From Pseudomonadota bacterium (lineage in GTDB: Bacteria > Pseudomonadota > Alphaproteobacteria > Acetobacterales > Acetobacteraceae), in contig JAJZFA010000054.1 in NCBI GenBank assembly GCA_021805565.1, positions 1 to 64,000 on the forward strand: DNA of 64,000 nt. The letters are read 5' to 3'. The position numbers and the translations under genes are program-made. Positions 56,116 through 64,000 of this stretch are shown here, in pieces; position 1 is the first letter of the stretch, and the number at the start of each line of letters is the position of its first letter. The notes beneath the pieces are model-generated. The model did not search any database. It had not been told where the DNA came from and worked only from the letters and a program-made list of their open reading frames with translations.

Positions 56116-57481
56116 CCCCGGCCTCCTGGGCAATTTCCACCCGGTTGCGGCCGTTCCGCTTTGCTTGGTACAACGCCGCGTCGGCCGCCTGAAGGACAGA
56201 GTCGGGTGACTCTTCACCGGCTGCGGTGGACGCCACGCCGACACTGACAGTCAGTGGCGTGCAAACCCCCGGTTCGGCCTGAAACTCGATGGCCTGCACC
56301 GCCAGGCGGAGCCGTTCCGCCGCCGCCGCTGCTTCCTGCGGGCCGGTTCCTGGCATGACCACGACAAATTCCTCCCCGCCGTAGCGGGCAACCGAGTCGA
56401 AGACCCGTGTATTGACCCGCAGCGAATCCGCGATCAGCCGCAGCGCCCGGTCGCCGGACGCGTGGCCGTAGCGATCGTTGACGGACTTGAAGTGATCGAC
56501 ATCCATCATCAGGACGGTCAGTTGGCGTCCCTGGCCGGTAATCATCAGACTGGCGAGATGGCGCCGCAGGTAGCGCTGATTATACAACCCGGTCAGCGGG
56601 TCGGTTAGCGCCATTTCCAGCGCGGTTCCCAGATCGGATCGCAGCCGGTCCTGGTAAAACTTCCGGCGCACCTGATTGCGTGCCCGCGCGCGCAGTTCAT
56701 TCGCATCGATCGGCTGCACCAGCCAGTCGTTCGCACCGAGTTCGAATCCGCGCAGGACGCGGTCTCGTTCGCCTGCTTCGGCCACCAACAGCAGGGGCGT
56801 TTCATGGGTTGTGTCGGACGCGCGCAGGATTGAAATCAGCTTCAACGGATCTTCGCCGGCCAGCGAAAGATTGATGACAACGATATCGAAATCGACTTCG
56901 GCCGCCAGCCCGATCGCCTCGGCACCGTCGCTTGCGGTCGCGGACACCACGCCGTCACCGGCCAGGGCATCCTGGATGGCACGCGCGCTTTGATCCCAGT
57001 CATCGACCACCAGGGCACGCGCACCGGCGATGGACGGAACCAGCACGCGGTCGGTGCCGAGACCGAGGGCGCGTGCGGTGTCGCCACGGGCGCGCCATTC
57101 GTCGAGAAGGCGCTTCAGCCGCACGAGACTGCGAACCCGCGTCATCAGCGTGTCGTAATCGACCGGTTTGGTCAGAAAGTCATCCGCGCCGGCTTCCAGG
57201 CCACGCAACCGCTCCCCCGGTTCACCGAGCGCGGTCACCATGACGACCGGAATGTGGAGCGTCAGGGCGTCTTCCTTGAGTTGGCGACAGCATTCATACC
57301 CGTCCATACCGGGCATCATCACGTCGAGCAGGATCAGATCTGGTTGCCAGTCGCGGGCGTCCGACAGCGCTTCAAACCCGTCGCGAGCGGATCGGACCTG
57401 ATAATATTCCGCGGCCAGCTTTGCTTCGAGCAAGCGCGTATTCGCAGGCATGTCGTCGACGATCAGAATACGCGCGGTCAT
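56108..57481 (-). CDS. pleD: PleD-like response regulator diguanylate cyclase (REC-REC-GGDEF)
   Basis: The 457-aa protein has three domains. REC1 (residues 1-120) has the phosphoacceptor Asp in [20 protein letters not shown] and the Lys in [12 protein letters not shown]2 (~150-270) is degenerate, with Asn in place of the Asp in [14 protein letters not shown]. The GGDEF domain (~290-450) has an intact active site [14 protein letters not shown] and, five residues before it, the RVFD inhibitory (I-site RxxD) motif. This is the architecture of Caulobacter PleD: phosphorylation of REC1 activates c-di-GMP synthesis, with product inhibition. Its 3' end overlaps rpmG by 8 bp. Confidence 0.93.
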   Translation of the reverse strand: MTARILIVDDMPANTRLLEAKLAAEYYQVRSARDGFEALSDARDWQPDLILLDVMMPGMDGYECCRQLKEDALTLHIPVVMVTALGEPGERLRGLEAGADDFLTKPVDYDTLMTRVRSLVRLKRLLDEWRARGDTARALGLGTDRVLVPSIAGARALVVDDWDQSARAIQDALAGDGVVSATASDGAEAIGLAAEVDFDIVVINLSLAGEDPLKLISILRASDTTHETPLLLVAEAGERDRVLRGFELGANDWLVQPIDANELRARARNQVRRKFYQDRLRSDLGTALEMALTDPLTGLYNQRYLRRHLASLMITGQGRQLTVLMMDVDHFKSVNDRYGHASGDRALRLIADSLRVNTRVFDSVARYGGEEFVVVMPGTGPQEAAAAAERLRLAVQAIEFQAEPGVCTPLTVSVGVASTAAGEESPDSVLQAADAALYQAKRNGRNRVEIAQEAGAI

Positions 57482-57712
57482 AACGTGCCTGAATTTGCCT
57501 CTGTGGTCGTTCGCCTCGGATCCGCCGTCAAGTGCGTCCTTATAGTCGGTCGGGACGATTTATCAAAGAGATACACGCTGGCGCGTATCTCTATCCGTGG
57601 CGCGCTGGGGTCAATTTTTAACCTTTGATTTAATTGCTCGTCGTCGCCTGGATATTTATCGGTTAGCCGGCGGCCGAGTCGCGGACTTCGCACCACCCCA
57701 CAGCACCATGCG

Positions 57713-58411
57713 CTACCGATCCTGAAATTGTGTCTTGCCGAACATGATTTCGCGTTCCGCGTCGGTCATTTGCCCGCGCCGCTGCTTTTCCGACAGAACC
57801 TCGATCCCGCGCCGCACGGCGGGGCGGGCGGCGACGGCATCGTGCCAGCGTTTCAATGAGGGGTACTCGGTCAGATCGATGTGCCGCCGGTCCGGGTTGC
57901 GTATCCAGGGAAAGTTGATGATATCGGCCATGGTGTAGTCTGGACCCGCGAGATATTCGGACTGCGCCAGCCGCTTTTCCAGCACGCGATGCAGGCGCCT
58001 GACTTCGTTGGTGTACCGTTCGATGGCGTAGGGGATTTTTTGCACCGCGTAATTGGCGAAATGATTGTACTGGCCGAACATCGGTCCGGTGCCGCCCATC
58101 TGGAACATCATCCATTGCAGGCAGGCGTAACGACCGGCGGGATCGGCCGGGATCAGACTGCCGCCGGTCTTCTCCGACAGATAGATCATGATCGCCGCGG
58201 ACTCGAACAGCGCGATCGCCTTGCCGTCCGGTCCGTCCGGATCGACGATCGCGGGAATTCGGTGATTGGGTGTGATCGCCATGAATTCCGGCTTGAACTG
58301 ATCGCCCTTGCCGATATCGATCGGGATCACCTTGTAGGGAAGCGCTAGTTCCTCCAGGGCGATATGGATTTTATGGCCGTTCGGCGTCGGCCACGTCCAG
58401 ACCTCGATCAT
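57713..58411 (-). CDS. Glutathione S-transferase family protein (YfcG/YghU-like)
   Basis: The 232-aa protein has a thioredoxin-like N-domain (MIEVWTWPTPNGHKIHIALE, YKVIPIDIGKGDQFKPEFMA, HRIPAIVDPDGPDGKAIALF, ESAAIMIYLSEKTGG) and a helical C-domain (LQWMMFQMGGTGPMFGQYNH). The TPNG active-site and GPMFGQ patterns match Nu-class GSTs such as YfcG, which act as glutathione-disulfide reductases or organoperoxidases. The ATG at 58411 follows GGGAGACAGGG, so the longer start at 58444 is rejected. It lies just downstream of sdhB with 75 bp between them. Confidence 0.92.
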   Translation of the reverse strand: MIEVWTWPTPNGHKIHIALEELALPYKVIPIDIGKGDQFKPEFMAITPNHRIPAIVDPDGPDGKAIALFESAAIMIYLSEKTGGSLIPADPAGRYACLQWMMFQMGGTGPMFGQYNHFANYAVQKIPYAIERYTNEVRRLHRVLEKRLAQSEYLAGPDYTMADIINFPWIRNPDRRHIDLTEYPSLKRWHDAVAARPAVRRGIEVLSEKQRRGQMTDAEREIMFGKTQFQDR

Positions 58412-58486
58412 CCCTGTCTCCCATAATTGGCGTATTACCGCCAATCATCGGCTTTCGGGGGGTGAACGTCAAAGGACGCGGGCGGA

Positions 58487-59269
58487 TCAGCCCTGGCGTT
58501 CGACGATCAACTGCTTGATGGCACCGATCGCCTTGGCCGGATTGAGACCCTTGGGGCAGGTATCGGTGCAGTTCATGATGGTGTGGCAGCGATACAGCTT
58601 GAACGGATCTTCCAGTTCGTCCAGCCGCTGACCGGTTTCCTCATCGCGCGAGTCGGCGATCCAGCGATAGGCGGCCAACAAAACCGCAGGGCCAAGATAG
58701 CGATCGCCGTTCCACCAATAGCTTGGGCAAGAGGTCGAGCAGCAGAAACACAGGATGCATTCCCACATCCCGTCGAGCTTGGCGCGCTCAGTCTTGCTTT
58801 GCAGGCGCTCCCCGTCCGGCGGGGCGGGGGTGTCGGCCTGCATCCAGGGCTTGATGGACCGGTATTGCGCATAGGCCTGCGACAGGTCGGGGATCAGGTC
58901 CTTGACCACCGGCATATGCGGCAGCGGGCTGATCTTGACCGCGCCTTTCACCGCGTCGATCGGCTTGAGGCAGGCCAGGGTATTACCGCCATCGATGTTC
59001 ATGGCGCAGGAGCCGCATATGCCCTCACGGCACGAACGGCGGAAGGTCAGGGTGGGGTCGATCTCGTTCTTGATTTTTATCAGGGCGTCCAAGACCATGG
59101 GGCCGCAACTGTCGAGATCGATCTCATACGTGTCGGTGCGGGGGTTTTTCCCGTCATCGGGGCTCCAGCGATAGATCTTGAATTCGCGGACGCGCTTGGT
59201 GCCGGGCGGCGCCTTGAAGGTCTGGCCCTGGCCGATGCGGCTGTTGAGCGGAAGATTGAAAGCAACCAT
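58487..59269 (-). CDS. sdhB: Succinate dehydrogenase iron-sulfur subunit
   Basis: The 260-aa protein has the three iron-sulfur cluster motifs: [2Fe-2S] in [20 protein letters not shown], [4Fe-4S] in [20 protein letters not shown] and [3Fe-4S] in [20 protein letters not shown]. It passes electrons from SdhA flavin to ubiquinone at the membrane anchor. It is the last gene of the operon. Its start at 59269 lies only 3 nt after the vapD-like stop, so its ribosome-binding site must lie within the inserted gene, where only a weak AAAGCGGG is visible. Confidence 0.97.
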   Translation of the reverse strand: MVAFNLPLNSRIGQGQTFKAPPGTKRVREFKIYRWSPDDGKNPRTDTYEIDLDSCGPMVLDALIKIKNEIDPTLTFRRSCREGICGSCAMNIDGGNTLACLKPIDAVKGAVKISPLPHMPVVKDLIPDLSQAYAQYRSIKPWMQADTPAPPDGERLQSKTERAKLDGMWECILCFCCSTSCPSYWWNGDRYLGPAVLLAAYRWIADSRDEETGQRLDELEDPFKLYRCHTIMNCTDTCPKGLNPAKAIGAIKQLIVERQG

Positions 59270-59272
59270 GGT

Positions 59273-59596
59273 TTAGCCCGCTTTCGACTTGCGTTTATTG
59301 GTAAAACCTATTGCCGGCTTGAGGTCACTCGTCTCCTCGATCCGCAGCATTCTAATGTCCTTCACGCTCGGGGCAAACCAAAGAAACCGTCGTTCGAGTT
59401 CCTGAACAGCCAACACGCACTCAACTGGGCTAATGTCACCTACACTGAAATAGACAGTTTGCTGTATTTTTTCAAATCCGTACTCATCTTCAAGGACTTT
59501 TCGGATATCAGAATACGCATTTCGCCAAGAATCATTATGATAGGAACTCTCGAGGCTAGATGTCTCGAGGTCAAAGGCAATTGCGTATTTTGACAC
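59273..59596 (-). CDS. vapD: VapD family protein (Cas2-like endoribonuclease) inside the sdh operon
   Basis: The 107-aa protein begins MSKYAIAFDLETSSLESSYH. It matches VapD through the N-terminal YAIAFDL strand with the candidate catalytic Asp at residue 9, NAYSDIRKVLEDEYGFEKIQ, QTVYFSVGDISPVECVLAVQ, and the strongly conserved WFAPSVKDIRMLRIEETSDL. VapD proteins have a Cas2/ferredoxin-like fold, and H. pylori VapD is a ribonuclease; some are toxins paired with VapX. No VapX-like partner is visible. The start is a GTG at 59596 with GGAGAAG just upstream, right after the sdhA stop (12-nt gap); the stop is 3 nt before sdhB. By eye the gene is much more AT-rich than sdhA and sdhB, pointing to transfer. 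Confidence 0.9.
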   Translation of the reverse strand: MSKYAIAFDLETSSLESSYHNDSWRNAYSDIRKVLEDEYGFEKIQQTVYFSVGDISPVECVLAVQELERRFLWFAPSVKDIRMLRIEETSDLKPAIGFTNKRKSKAG

Positions 59597-59608
59597 TTCG
59601 CTTCTCCG

Positions 59609-61420
59609 TCAATAAACCCGCTTTTTCGGCGGGAACACCGATACTTCGTTCGTCATTGTTTGCATCTTCACCGGCCGGTAATCCAGCTTTACGTCGCCCT
59701 TGTCGTCGCACCATGCAAGGGTGTGCTTCATCCAATTCTGGTCGTCGCGATCCGGATAATCGTCGTGTGCGTGGGCCCCGCGGCTTTCGTGCCGAGCCTC
59801 GGCGCCGGCCATGGTGGTCATGGCGTTGCCCATCAGGTTTTGCAGTTCCAGCGCTTCCACCAGGTCGCTATTCCAGACCAGACTGCGATCGGACACCGAC
59901 ATATCGGTCAGGCCGCTCCAGACCTTCTTCATCTTGTTCACGCCCTCGGTCAGGCTTGTGGCGGTGCGGAACACCGCCGCGTGTGCCTGCATGGTGCGCT
60001 GCATGTCCAGCCGCAATTCGGCGACCTTGGTGCCGCCTTTCGCGTGCCGGGCGCGATCGAACCGGTCCAGCGAGGCCTCGCCGGCTTTTGGCGGCAGTGT
60101 CGCCTGCCCGGCCCCCGGCTTCACCGTCTCGGCCGCGCGATGTGCCGCCGCCCGACCGAACACCACCAGATCCAGCAATGAATTCGTGCCCAGGCGATTG
60201 GCGCCGTGCACCGACACGCAGGCGGCTTCGCCGACCGCCATCAGTCCGGGCACGACCGCGTCCGGATTATCGCGCGTCGGGCGCAAGACTTCCGTATGCA
60301 CATTCGTCGGGATACCGCCCATATTGTAATGCACCGTCGGCAGCACCGGGATCGGGTCTTTCGTCACATCGACGCCGGCGAACACTTTCGCGGTTTCCGA
60401 AATACCCGGCAGGCGTTCGTGCAACAGGTCGGCGCCCAGATGCTCCAGGTGGAGCATGATGTGATCCTTGTTGGGTCCGCAGCCGCGTCCGTCGTTGATC
60501 TCCATGGTCATCGAGCGCGACACAACGTCGCGGCTGGCGAGGTCCTTGGCCGACGGCGCGTACCGCTCCATGAAGCGTTCGCCCTCCGAATTGGTCAGGT
60601 AGCCGCCTTCGCCGCGGGCGCCTTCGGTGATCAGGCATCCGGCGGGAAAGATGCCGGTGGGGTGGAACTGGACGAATTCCATATCCTGGGCGGGCAATCC
60701 GGCGCGCAGCACCATGCCGGCGCCGTCGCCGGTGCAGGTGTGGGCGGACGTGCAGGACAGGAACGCCCGTCCGTAACCGCCCGTTGCCAACACCACTTTC
60801 TGCGCGCGAAACCGGTGGATGGTGCCGTCTTCCAGGTTCCAGGCCATCACGCCGCGGCAGGCGCCTTCGTCGTCCATGATCAGGTCGAGCGCGAAATACT
60901 CGATGAAGAACTCGACGTCGTGCTTCAGGCTTTGCTGATACAGCGTGTGCAGGATGGCGTGGCCGGTGCGGTCGGCGGCGGCGCAGGCGCGCATCGCCGG
61001 TTCCTTACCGTATTCCTTCATGTGGCCGCCGAACGGACGCTGGTAGATACGCCCGTCTTCGGTGCGGCTGAACGGCACGCCGTAATGTTCCAGCTCATAA
61101 ACGGCGGGAATCGCCTCCCGGCACATGTATTCGATGGCGTCCTGATCGCCGAGCCAGTCGGACCCCTTGACGGTGTCGTACATGTGCCAGCGCCAGTCGT
61201 CCTCGCCCATGTTCCCAAGCGCGGCGCCGATGCCGCCCTGGGCCGCGACGGTGTGGCTGCGGGTGGGGAAAACCTTGGTGATGCAAGCGGTTTTCAGGCC
61301 GGACGCGCCCATGCCGAAAGTGGCGCGCAGACCGGACCCGCCAGCGCCGACGACCACGACGTCATAGGTATGGTCCACCACGTTGTAGGCCCGCAGGGAG
61401 GGCATCGTGATCGCATTCAT
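59609..61420 (-). CDS. sdhA: Succinate dehydrogenase flavoprotein subunit
   Basis: The 603-aa protein has the FAD Rossmann motif [20 protein letters not shown], the covalent-FAD His56 in [20 protein letters not shown], the catalytic segment [20 protein letters not shown] and a [20 protein letters not shown] motif. It oxidises succinate to fumarate on the cytoplasmic side. The C-terminus ([20 protein letters not shown]) is typical for alphaproteobacteria. Upstream are sdhD and sdhC; downstream, within 12 nt, is the vapD-like gene, followed by sdhB. All run on the minus strand as one apparent operon. Confidence 0.98.
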   Translation of the reverse strand: MNAITMPSLRAYNVVDHTYDVVVVGAGGSGLRATFGMGASGLKTACITKVFPTRSHTVAAQGGIGAALGNMGEDDWRWHMYDTVKGSDWLGDQDAIEYMCREAIPAVYELEHYGVPFSRTEDGRIYQRPFGGHMKEYGKEPAMRACAAADRTGHAILHTLYQQSLKHDVEFFIEYFALDLIMDDEGACRGVMAWNLEDGTIHRFRAQKVVLATGGYGRAFLSCTSAHTCTGDGAGMVLRAGLPAQDMEFVQFHPTGIFPAGCLITEGARGEGGYLTNSEGERFMERYAPSAKDLASRDVVSRSMTMEINDGRGCGPNKDHIMLHLEHLGADLLHERLPGISETAKVFAGVDVTKDPIPVLPTVHYNMGGIPTNVHTEVLRPTRDNPDAVVPGLMAVGEAACVSVHGANRLGTNSLLDLVVFGRAAAHRAAETVKPGAGQATLPPKAGEASLDRFDRARHAKGGTKVAELRLDMQRTMQAHAAVFRTATSLTEGVNKMKKVWSGLTDMSVSDRSLVWNSDLVEALELQNLMGNAMTTMAGAEARHESRGAHAHDDYPDRDDQNWMKHTLAWCDDKGDVKLDYRPVKMQTMTNEVSVFPPKKRVY

Positions 61421-61437
61421 CGCTTATTCCTCTGGGA

Positions 61438-61833
61438 TCAAAGCCCGATTTTCAGCACGCAGACGATACAGATCAGGGCCAGCAGCACCGACAGCGCCTT
61501 GACCGCCAGAACGGCGCCCATCTTGGTGCGTTCGTCATGGACATAGTCCTCGATCACCACTTGCACACCCAGTTGCAGGTGATGAAATGTCGCTACGATC
61601 AGGACAAGCATCAGGGCCAGGGTGAACGGCGACGACAGCCAGTCGATGACGATCTGGTGCGATGCACCGGACAGGTGGATCACGGAAAAGATGAACCACA
61701 GCGTCAGCGGCACCAGGGCCATCGCCGTCAGCCGCTGTCCCCACCAATGGTGGGATCCCGCGCGGGCGGAGCCCAGGCCGCGCGCGCGGCCGAGCGGGGA
61801 ACGCAGAATGTCGGTATGCGGTGTTCCGGTCAT
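61438..61833 (-). CDS. sdhD: Succinate dehydrogenase membrane anchor subunit
   Basis: The 131-aa protein has three membrane helices (LTAMALVPLTLWFIFSVIHL, FTLALMLVLIVATFHHLQLG, AVKALSVLLALICIVCVLKI). LRSPLGRARGLGSARAGSHH at the N-terminus and FHHLQLGVQVVIEDYVHDER contain the RGLGSA and haem/quinone-site His features of SdhD. With SdhC it binds haem b and ubiquinone. It lies between sdhC (9-bp gap) and sdhA (17-bp gap). Confidence 0.95.
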   Translation of the reverse strand: MTGTPHTDILRSPLGRARGLGSARAGSHHWWGQRLTAMALVPLTLWFIFSVIHLSGASHQIVIDWLSSPFTLALMLVLIVATFHHLQLGVQVVIEDYVHDERTKMGAVLAVKALSVLLALICIVCVLKIGL

Positions 61834-61842
61834 GTCAGATCC

Positions 61843-62301
61843 TCACCAAACCGCCAGACCGATGACCCAGATCAGCACCGAACCGATGGCGGTCGCGATC
61901 AGCACGGCCCAGCCGCTGGTGTTGTAGGCCGGCGCGTCGAACCCGATTCCGGCATCCCACACCAGATGCCGGATGCCGCTGAAAAAATGGAAAATCAGCG
62001 CGACCGACCAGCCGAACAACAGGAGCAAACCAATCGGGGAGCCGAGGAACCATTGCGCCTGGTCGAACACCGGATCGGAACTGGCGGCGGCGATCAGCCA
62101 CCATGTCAGCATCAGCGTGCCAATGGCCAGGGCCACGCCGGTCACACGATGCAGGATCGACATCGCCATGCTGACCGGCCAGCGATAGACCTGCAGGTGT
62201 GGCGACAGGGGGCGGCGCACCGGTTTGCCCTCGGAATTGCGGCCCACCATCAACGCTTCGCGCACGTCTTTCACGCATCGCTCCAGTTCTGCCGGGGCCA
62301 T
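61843..62301 (-). CDS. sdhC: Succinate dehydrogenase cytochrome b556 subunit
   Basis: The 152-aa protein has RPLSPHLQVYRWPVSMAMSI and LHRVTGVALAIGTLMLTWWL, the SdhC signature around the haem/quinone site, two further helices, and FSGIRHLVWDAGIGF with the haem-ligand His. It is the first gene of the operon. The start at 62301 has no clear ribosome-binding site; an internal ATG at 62250 is possible and would remove 17 residues. The azoreductase pseudogene lies just upstream on the same strand. Confidence 0.93.
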   Translation of the reverse strand: MAPAELERCVKDVREALMVGRNSEGKPVRRPLSPHLQVYRWPVSMAMSILHRVTGVALAIGTLMLTWWLIAAASSDPVFDQAQWFLGSPIGLLLLFGWSVALIFHFFSGIRHLVWDAGIGFDAPAYNTSGWAVLIATAIGSVLIWVIGLAVW

Positions 62302-62362
62302 TGTTAAATCCGGCGGCGGCCCCGCGCCGTGCGGGGGTGATTAGTCCCGCCCGGCGAACGGG

Positions 62363-62720
62363 TCAACGCGGGGGAAGGATACGGCCCGGCAACTGGCGTG
62401 CAAGGGTGACCGCCCTTTCCTGCATGGCGGGGCCGGGCGCGACGCCATGCAGGGTAAAGACGCGCAGGTCGTGCAGCCCGATCGTATTCGCCACGGTGTG
62501 CGGATAGGGCGTCAGGAAGCCGGGCAGTGCCGGCGCACCGGTTGGCGACGGGCCGCCGCATCATCCGCCGGGCGTCACGACGATGAACACCGCCTGGCCG
62601 GCCAGCAGGCCGGTTTTGCCGGCTCGGGTGCCGGCGAAGGTCAGGCCAATGCGGATCGCCCGATCGGAATTTGACCAATGCGTTGGTTTGAGGCTCGCCG
62701 AATAGATAGGTTTGGTGGCA
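62363..62720 (-). pseudogene. FMN-dependent NADH-azoreductase (AzoR-like) remnant
   Basis: One continuous minus-strand register encodes the C-terminal half of an azoreductase-like flavodoxin-fold protein: SLKPTHWSNSDRAIRIGLTF resembles the AzoR SLKxWxDxxxRxGxTF block, then GLLAGQAVFIVVTPGG, an in-frame TGA at 62561-62563, and FLTPYPHTVANTIGLHDLRV, which resembles the terminal FxxPYLxxxLGFIGIxDV segment. The N-terminal half is missing; that space is occupied by the divergent MocR gene start. The truncation plus the internal stop make this a decayed gene. It would once have been divergent from the MocR regulator, a common arrangement for such regulators and their targets. Confidence 0.7.
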
Positions 62721-62758
62721 TAGCGTGAACGGCCACAAAGAGACAAAACGACTGGACC

Positions 62759-64000
62759 ATGACGCTCGCGATCACCATCGACCCAGCCGCCAGGGACCCG
62801 CTGTTCCTGCAAATCGCGTCGCGCGTGCGGTTCGCGATCGCGACGGGTCAGTTGCCCTCCGGGACACGATTGCCATCGTCGCGCGCCCTGGCCGCACAAC
62901 TCGCCATCGCGCGCGGCACCGTCGATGCCGCCTATGCCCTGCTGGCAGGCGAGGGCGCGATAGAAACACGCCGCGCCGCCGGCACCGTCGTATGCGGGCA
63001 GGCGGGACAGCGGATCGATGTGCCGGACCAGGCGCCATTTCCGTTTCCGGCCGCCGTCGCGACCGGACCGGCCGGCGTGCGGCCCTTTCAAATCGGGTTG
63101 CCGGCCCTGGATGCGTTCCCGCGCTCGGTATGGTCGGGGTTGACCGCCCGCGCGGCCCGCGCCGCGCGATCCATCGATCTGGCGGCCGCCGATCCGGCCG
63201 GGACACTGGATCTGCGGCAGGCCGTCGCCGCCTACCTGGGCGTCGCGCGCGGCATCCGGTGTACGCCGGAACAACTGCTGATCACCGGCGGATATCAGGG
63301 TGCGCTGGCGTTGATCCGCGGTGTTCTGGTCCGGCCCGGCGATCCGGTCTGGATGGAAGACCCAGGTTACCATATGGCCCGCATGGCACTGGAAGCCGCC
63401 GGCGCCCGGGTTGTCCCGGTGCGTGTCGATGCCGAGGGCCTGCGTGTCGCGGCCGGCATCGCCGCGGCCCCCAAGGCAAAGCTGGCGATCGTGACCCCGA
63501 CCCATCAATGCCCGACCGGCGTCGCGCTGTCCCTGCCGCGCCGGCTGGAGCTTCTGGCCTGGGCGGCGGATGCCGGTTCATGGATCGTGGAAGACGATTA
63601 CGACAGCGAATTTCGCTACACCGGGCGTCCGCTGCCGTCGTTGAAAAGCCTGGATCGCGGGCAGCGCGTATTGTACGCGGGCAGTCTCAGCAAGGTTCTG
63701 TTTCCGGCGTTGCGGCTTGGTTACCTGCTGGTTCCGCCGGAATTGCTGGGGGCATTTTCGCGGGCATCCAGGCTGCTGACGTCCGGCCAGCCGGCGCTGG
63801 AACAGGCCGTGTTGACGGCATTCATGCGAAACGGACATTTCGCCCGCCATATCAGGCGGATGCGGACTTTGTATGCGGAACGGCGGCGCGCCCTGGCGGC
63901 GGCGCTGGAAACCGCGTTCGGGGACCGGATATCGATGGAAATGACGGCGGGCGGGATGCACCTGCTTGCCCGGTTTCCGGGGGCGGGGGATGACAGCGTG
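62759..64000 (+). CDS. MocR/PdxR-type GntR-aminotransferase transcriptional regulator (3' partial)
   Basis: The visible 414 codons start MTLAITIDPAARDPLFLQIA and run off the window end, so the C-terminus is missing (family length ~460-500 aa). Residues ~10-75 are a GntR winged helix (FAIATGQLPSGTRLPSSRAL, GTVDAAYALLAGEGAIETRR). The rest is a fold-type I aminotransferase domain: LLITGGYQGALALIRGVLVR, VWMEDPGYHMARMALEAAGA, TPTHQCPTGVALSLPRRLEL, WIVEDDYDSEFRYTGRPLPS and the PLP Lys in LYAGSLSKVLFPALRLGYLL. MocR proteins sense PLP-linked ligands and usually control a neighbouring gene; here the divergent neighbour is the azoreductase pseudogene. Confidence 0.92.
   Translation, partial: MTLAITIDPAARDPLFLQIASRVRFAIATGQLPSGTRLPSSRALAAQLAIARGTVDAAYALLAGEGAIETRRAAGTVVCGQAGQRIDVPDQAPFPFPAAVATGPAGVRPFQIGLPALDAFPRSVWSGLTARAARAARSIDLAAADPAGTLDLRQAVAAYLGVARGIRCTPEQLLITGGYQGALALIRGVLVRPGDPVWMEDPGYHMARMALEAAGARVVPVRVDAEGLRVAAGIAAAPKAKLAIVTPTHQCPTGVALSLPRRLELLAWAADAGSWIVEDDYDSEFRYTGRPLPSLKSLDRGQRVLYAGSLSKVLFPALRLGYLLVPPELLGAFSRASRLLTSGQPALEQAVLTAFMRNGHFARHIRRMRTLYAERRRALAAALETAFGDRISMEMTAGGMHLLARFPGAGDDSV

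Noticed and set aside
59273-59596. CRISPR adaptation gene cas2
   Set aside because: The fold family is related, but there is no cas1, no other cas gene and no repeat-spacer array anywhere in the window, and the sequence fits VapD better.
62561-62563. In-frame TGA in the azoreductase-like frame as a selenocysteine codon
   Set aside because: The position aligns with a non-catalytic spot after the GG loop, no SECIS-like hairpin is evident downstream, and the N-terminal half is missing, so decay is the simpler reading.
62725-63993. 422-aa Arg-rich plus-strand frame at the right edge
   Set aside because: Another frame in the same place encodes an intact GntR-aminotransferase protein that simply runs off the window.

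Overview
The window is GC-rich DNA with closely packed genes, many overlapping by 4 bp (ATGA), as in an alphaproteobacterium. Four things support this: the order lptF-lptG-lptD-surA-ksgA, an sdhC-sdhD-sdhA-sdhB operon, rpmG convergent with a PleD-type diguanylate cyclase, and many oxidoreductase and CoA-pathway genes. Rhodospirillales/Acetobacteraceae is my best guess, but it is inference. About 58 protein genes can be supported. I see no rRNA, tRNA or CRISPR array.

Layout. 0.2-3.4 kb: flavin monooxygenase, class III CoA-transferase and CitE-like lyase. 3.5-5.2 kb: DEAD-box helicase. 5.3-7.3 kb: an unrecognised 191-aa protein followed by a HTH-ImmA/IrrE metallopeptidase, looking like an acquired cassette. 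7.7-11.4 kb: SDR, then a TetR regulator divergent from a DUF2141/epimerase/DUF4188 operon with a readable promoter and operator. 11.4-19.1 kb: metallo-hydrolase, class III aminotransferase, MFS transporter and fused oxoprolinase/hydantoinase. 19.3-24.6 kb: cytochrome c', LOG protein, succinate-semialdehyde dehydrogenase, enolase-superfamily dehydratase and hydroxyacid dehydrogenase. 24.9-26.0 kb: repeat and DUF4160/DUF2442 pair. 26.1-35.4 kb: pirin, PPOX flavoprotein, hydroxyacid dehydrogenase, MlrC-like peptidase, pteridine reductase-like SDR, DUF4239 membrane protein, HAD phosphatase, two acyl-CoA dehydrogenases and MsrA. 35.5-39.7 kb: acyltransferase and a type III polyketide synthase-methyltransferase-FAD enzyme operon. 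39.8-46.6 kb: outer-membrane biogenesis genes and ksgA. 46.8-55.3 kb: monooxygenases, two medium-chain dehydrogenases, an unknown 536-aa protein, threonine aldolase and MFS transporter. 55.9-58.4 kb: rpmG, pleD and GST. 58.5-62.3 kb: the succinate dehydrogenase operon. 62.4-64.0 kb: an azoreductase pseudogene divergent from a MocR regulator that runs off the end.

Most notable. (1) A complete VapD-like gene (Cas2-fold ribonuclease family) lies inside the succinate dehydrogenase operon, 12 nt after sdhA and 3 nt before sdhB, so a potential toxin would be co-transcribed with a TCA-cycle/respiratory enzyme. (2) Two dispersed repeat families sit at gene 3' ends. One is about 110 bp (three copies), with a conserved core and a 12-bp-arm hairpin; one copy is translated and forms the C-terminus of the CoA-transferase. 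The other is 148 bp (two copies in opposite orientation), with two hairpins, and both copies lie between convergent genes, where it looks like a mobile bidirectional terminator.
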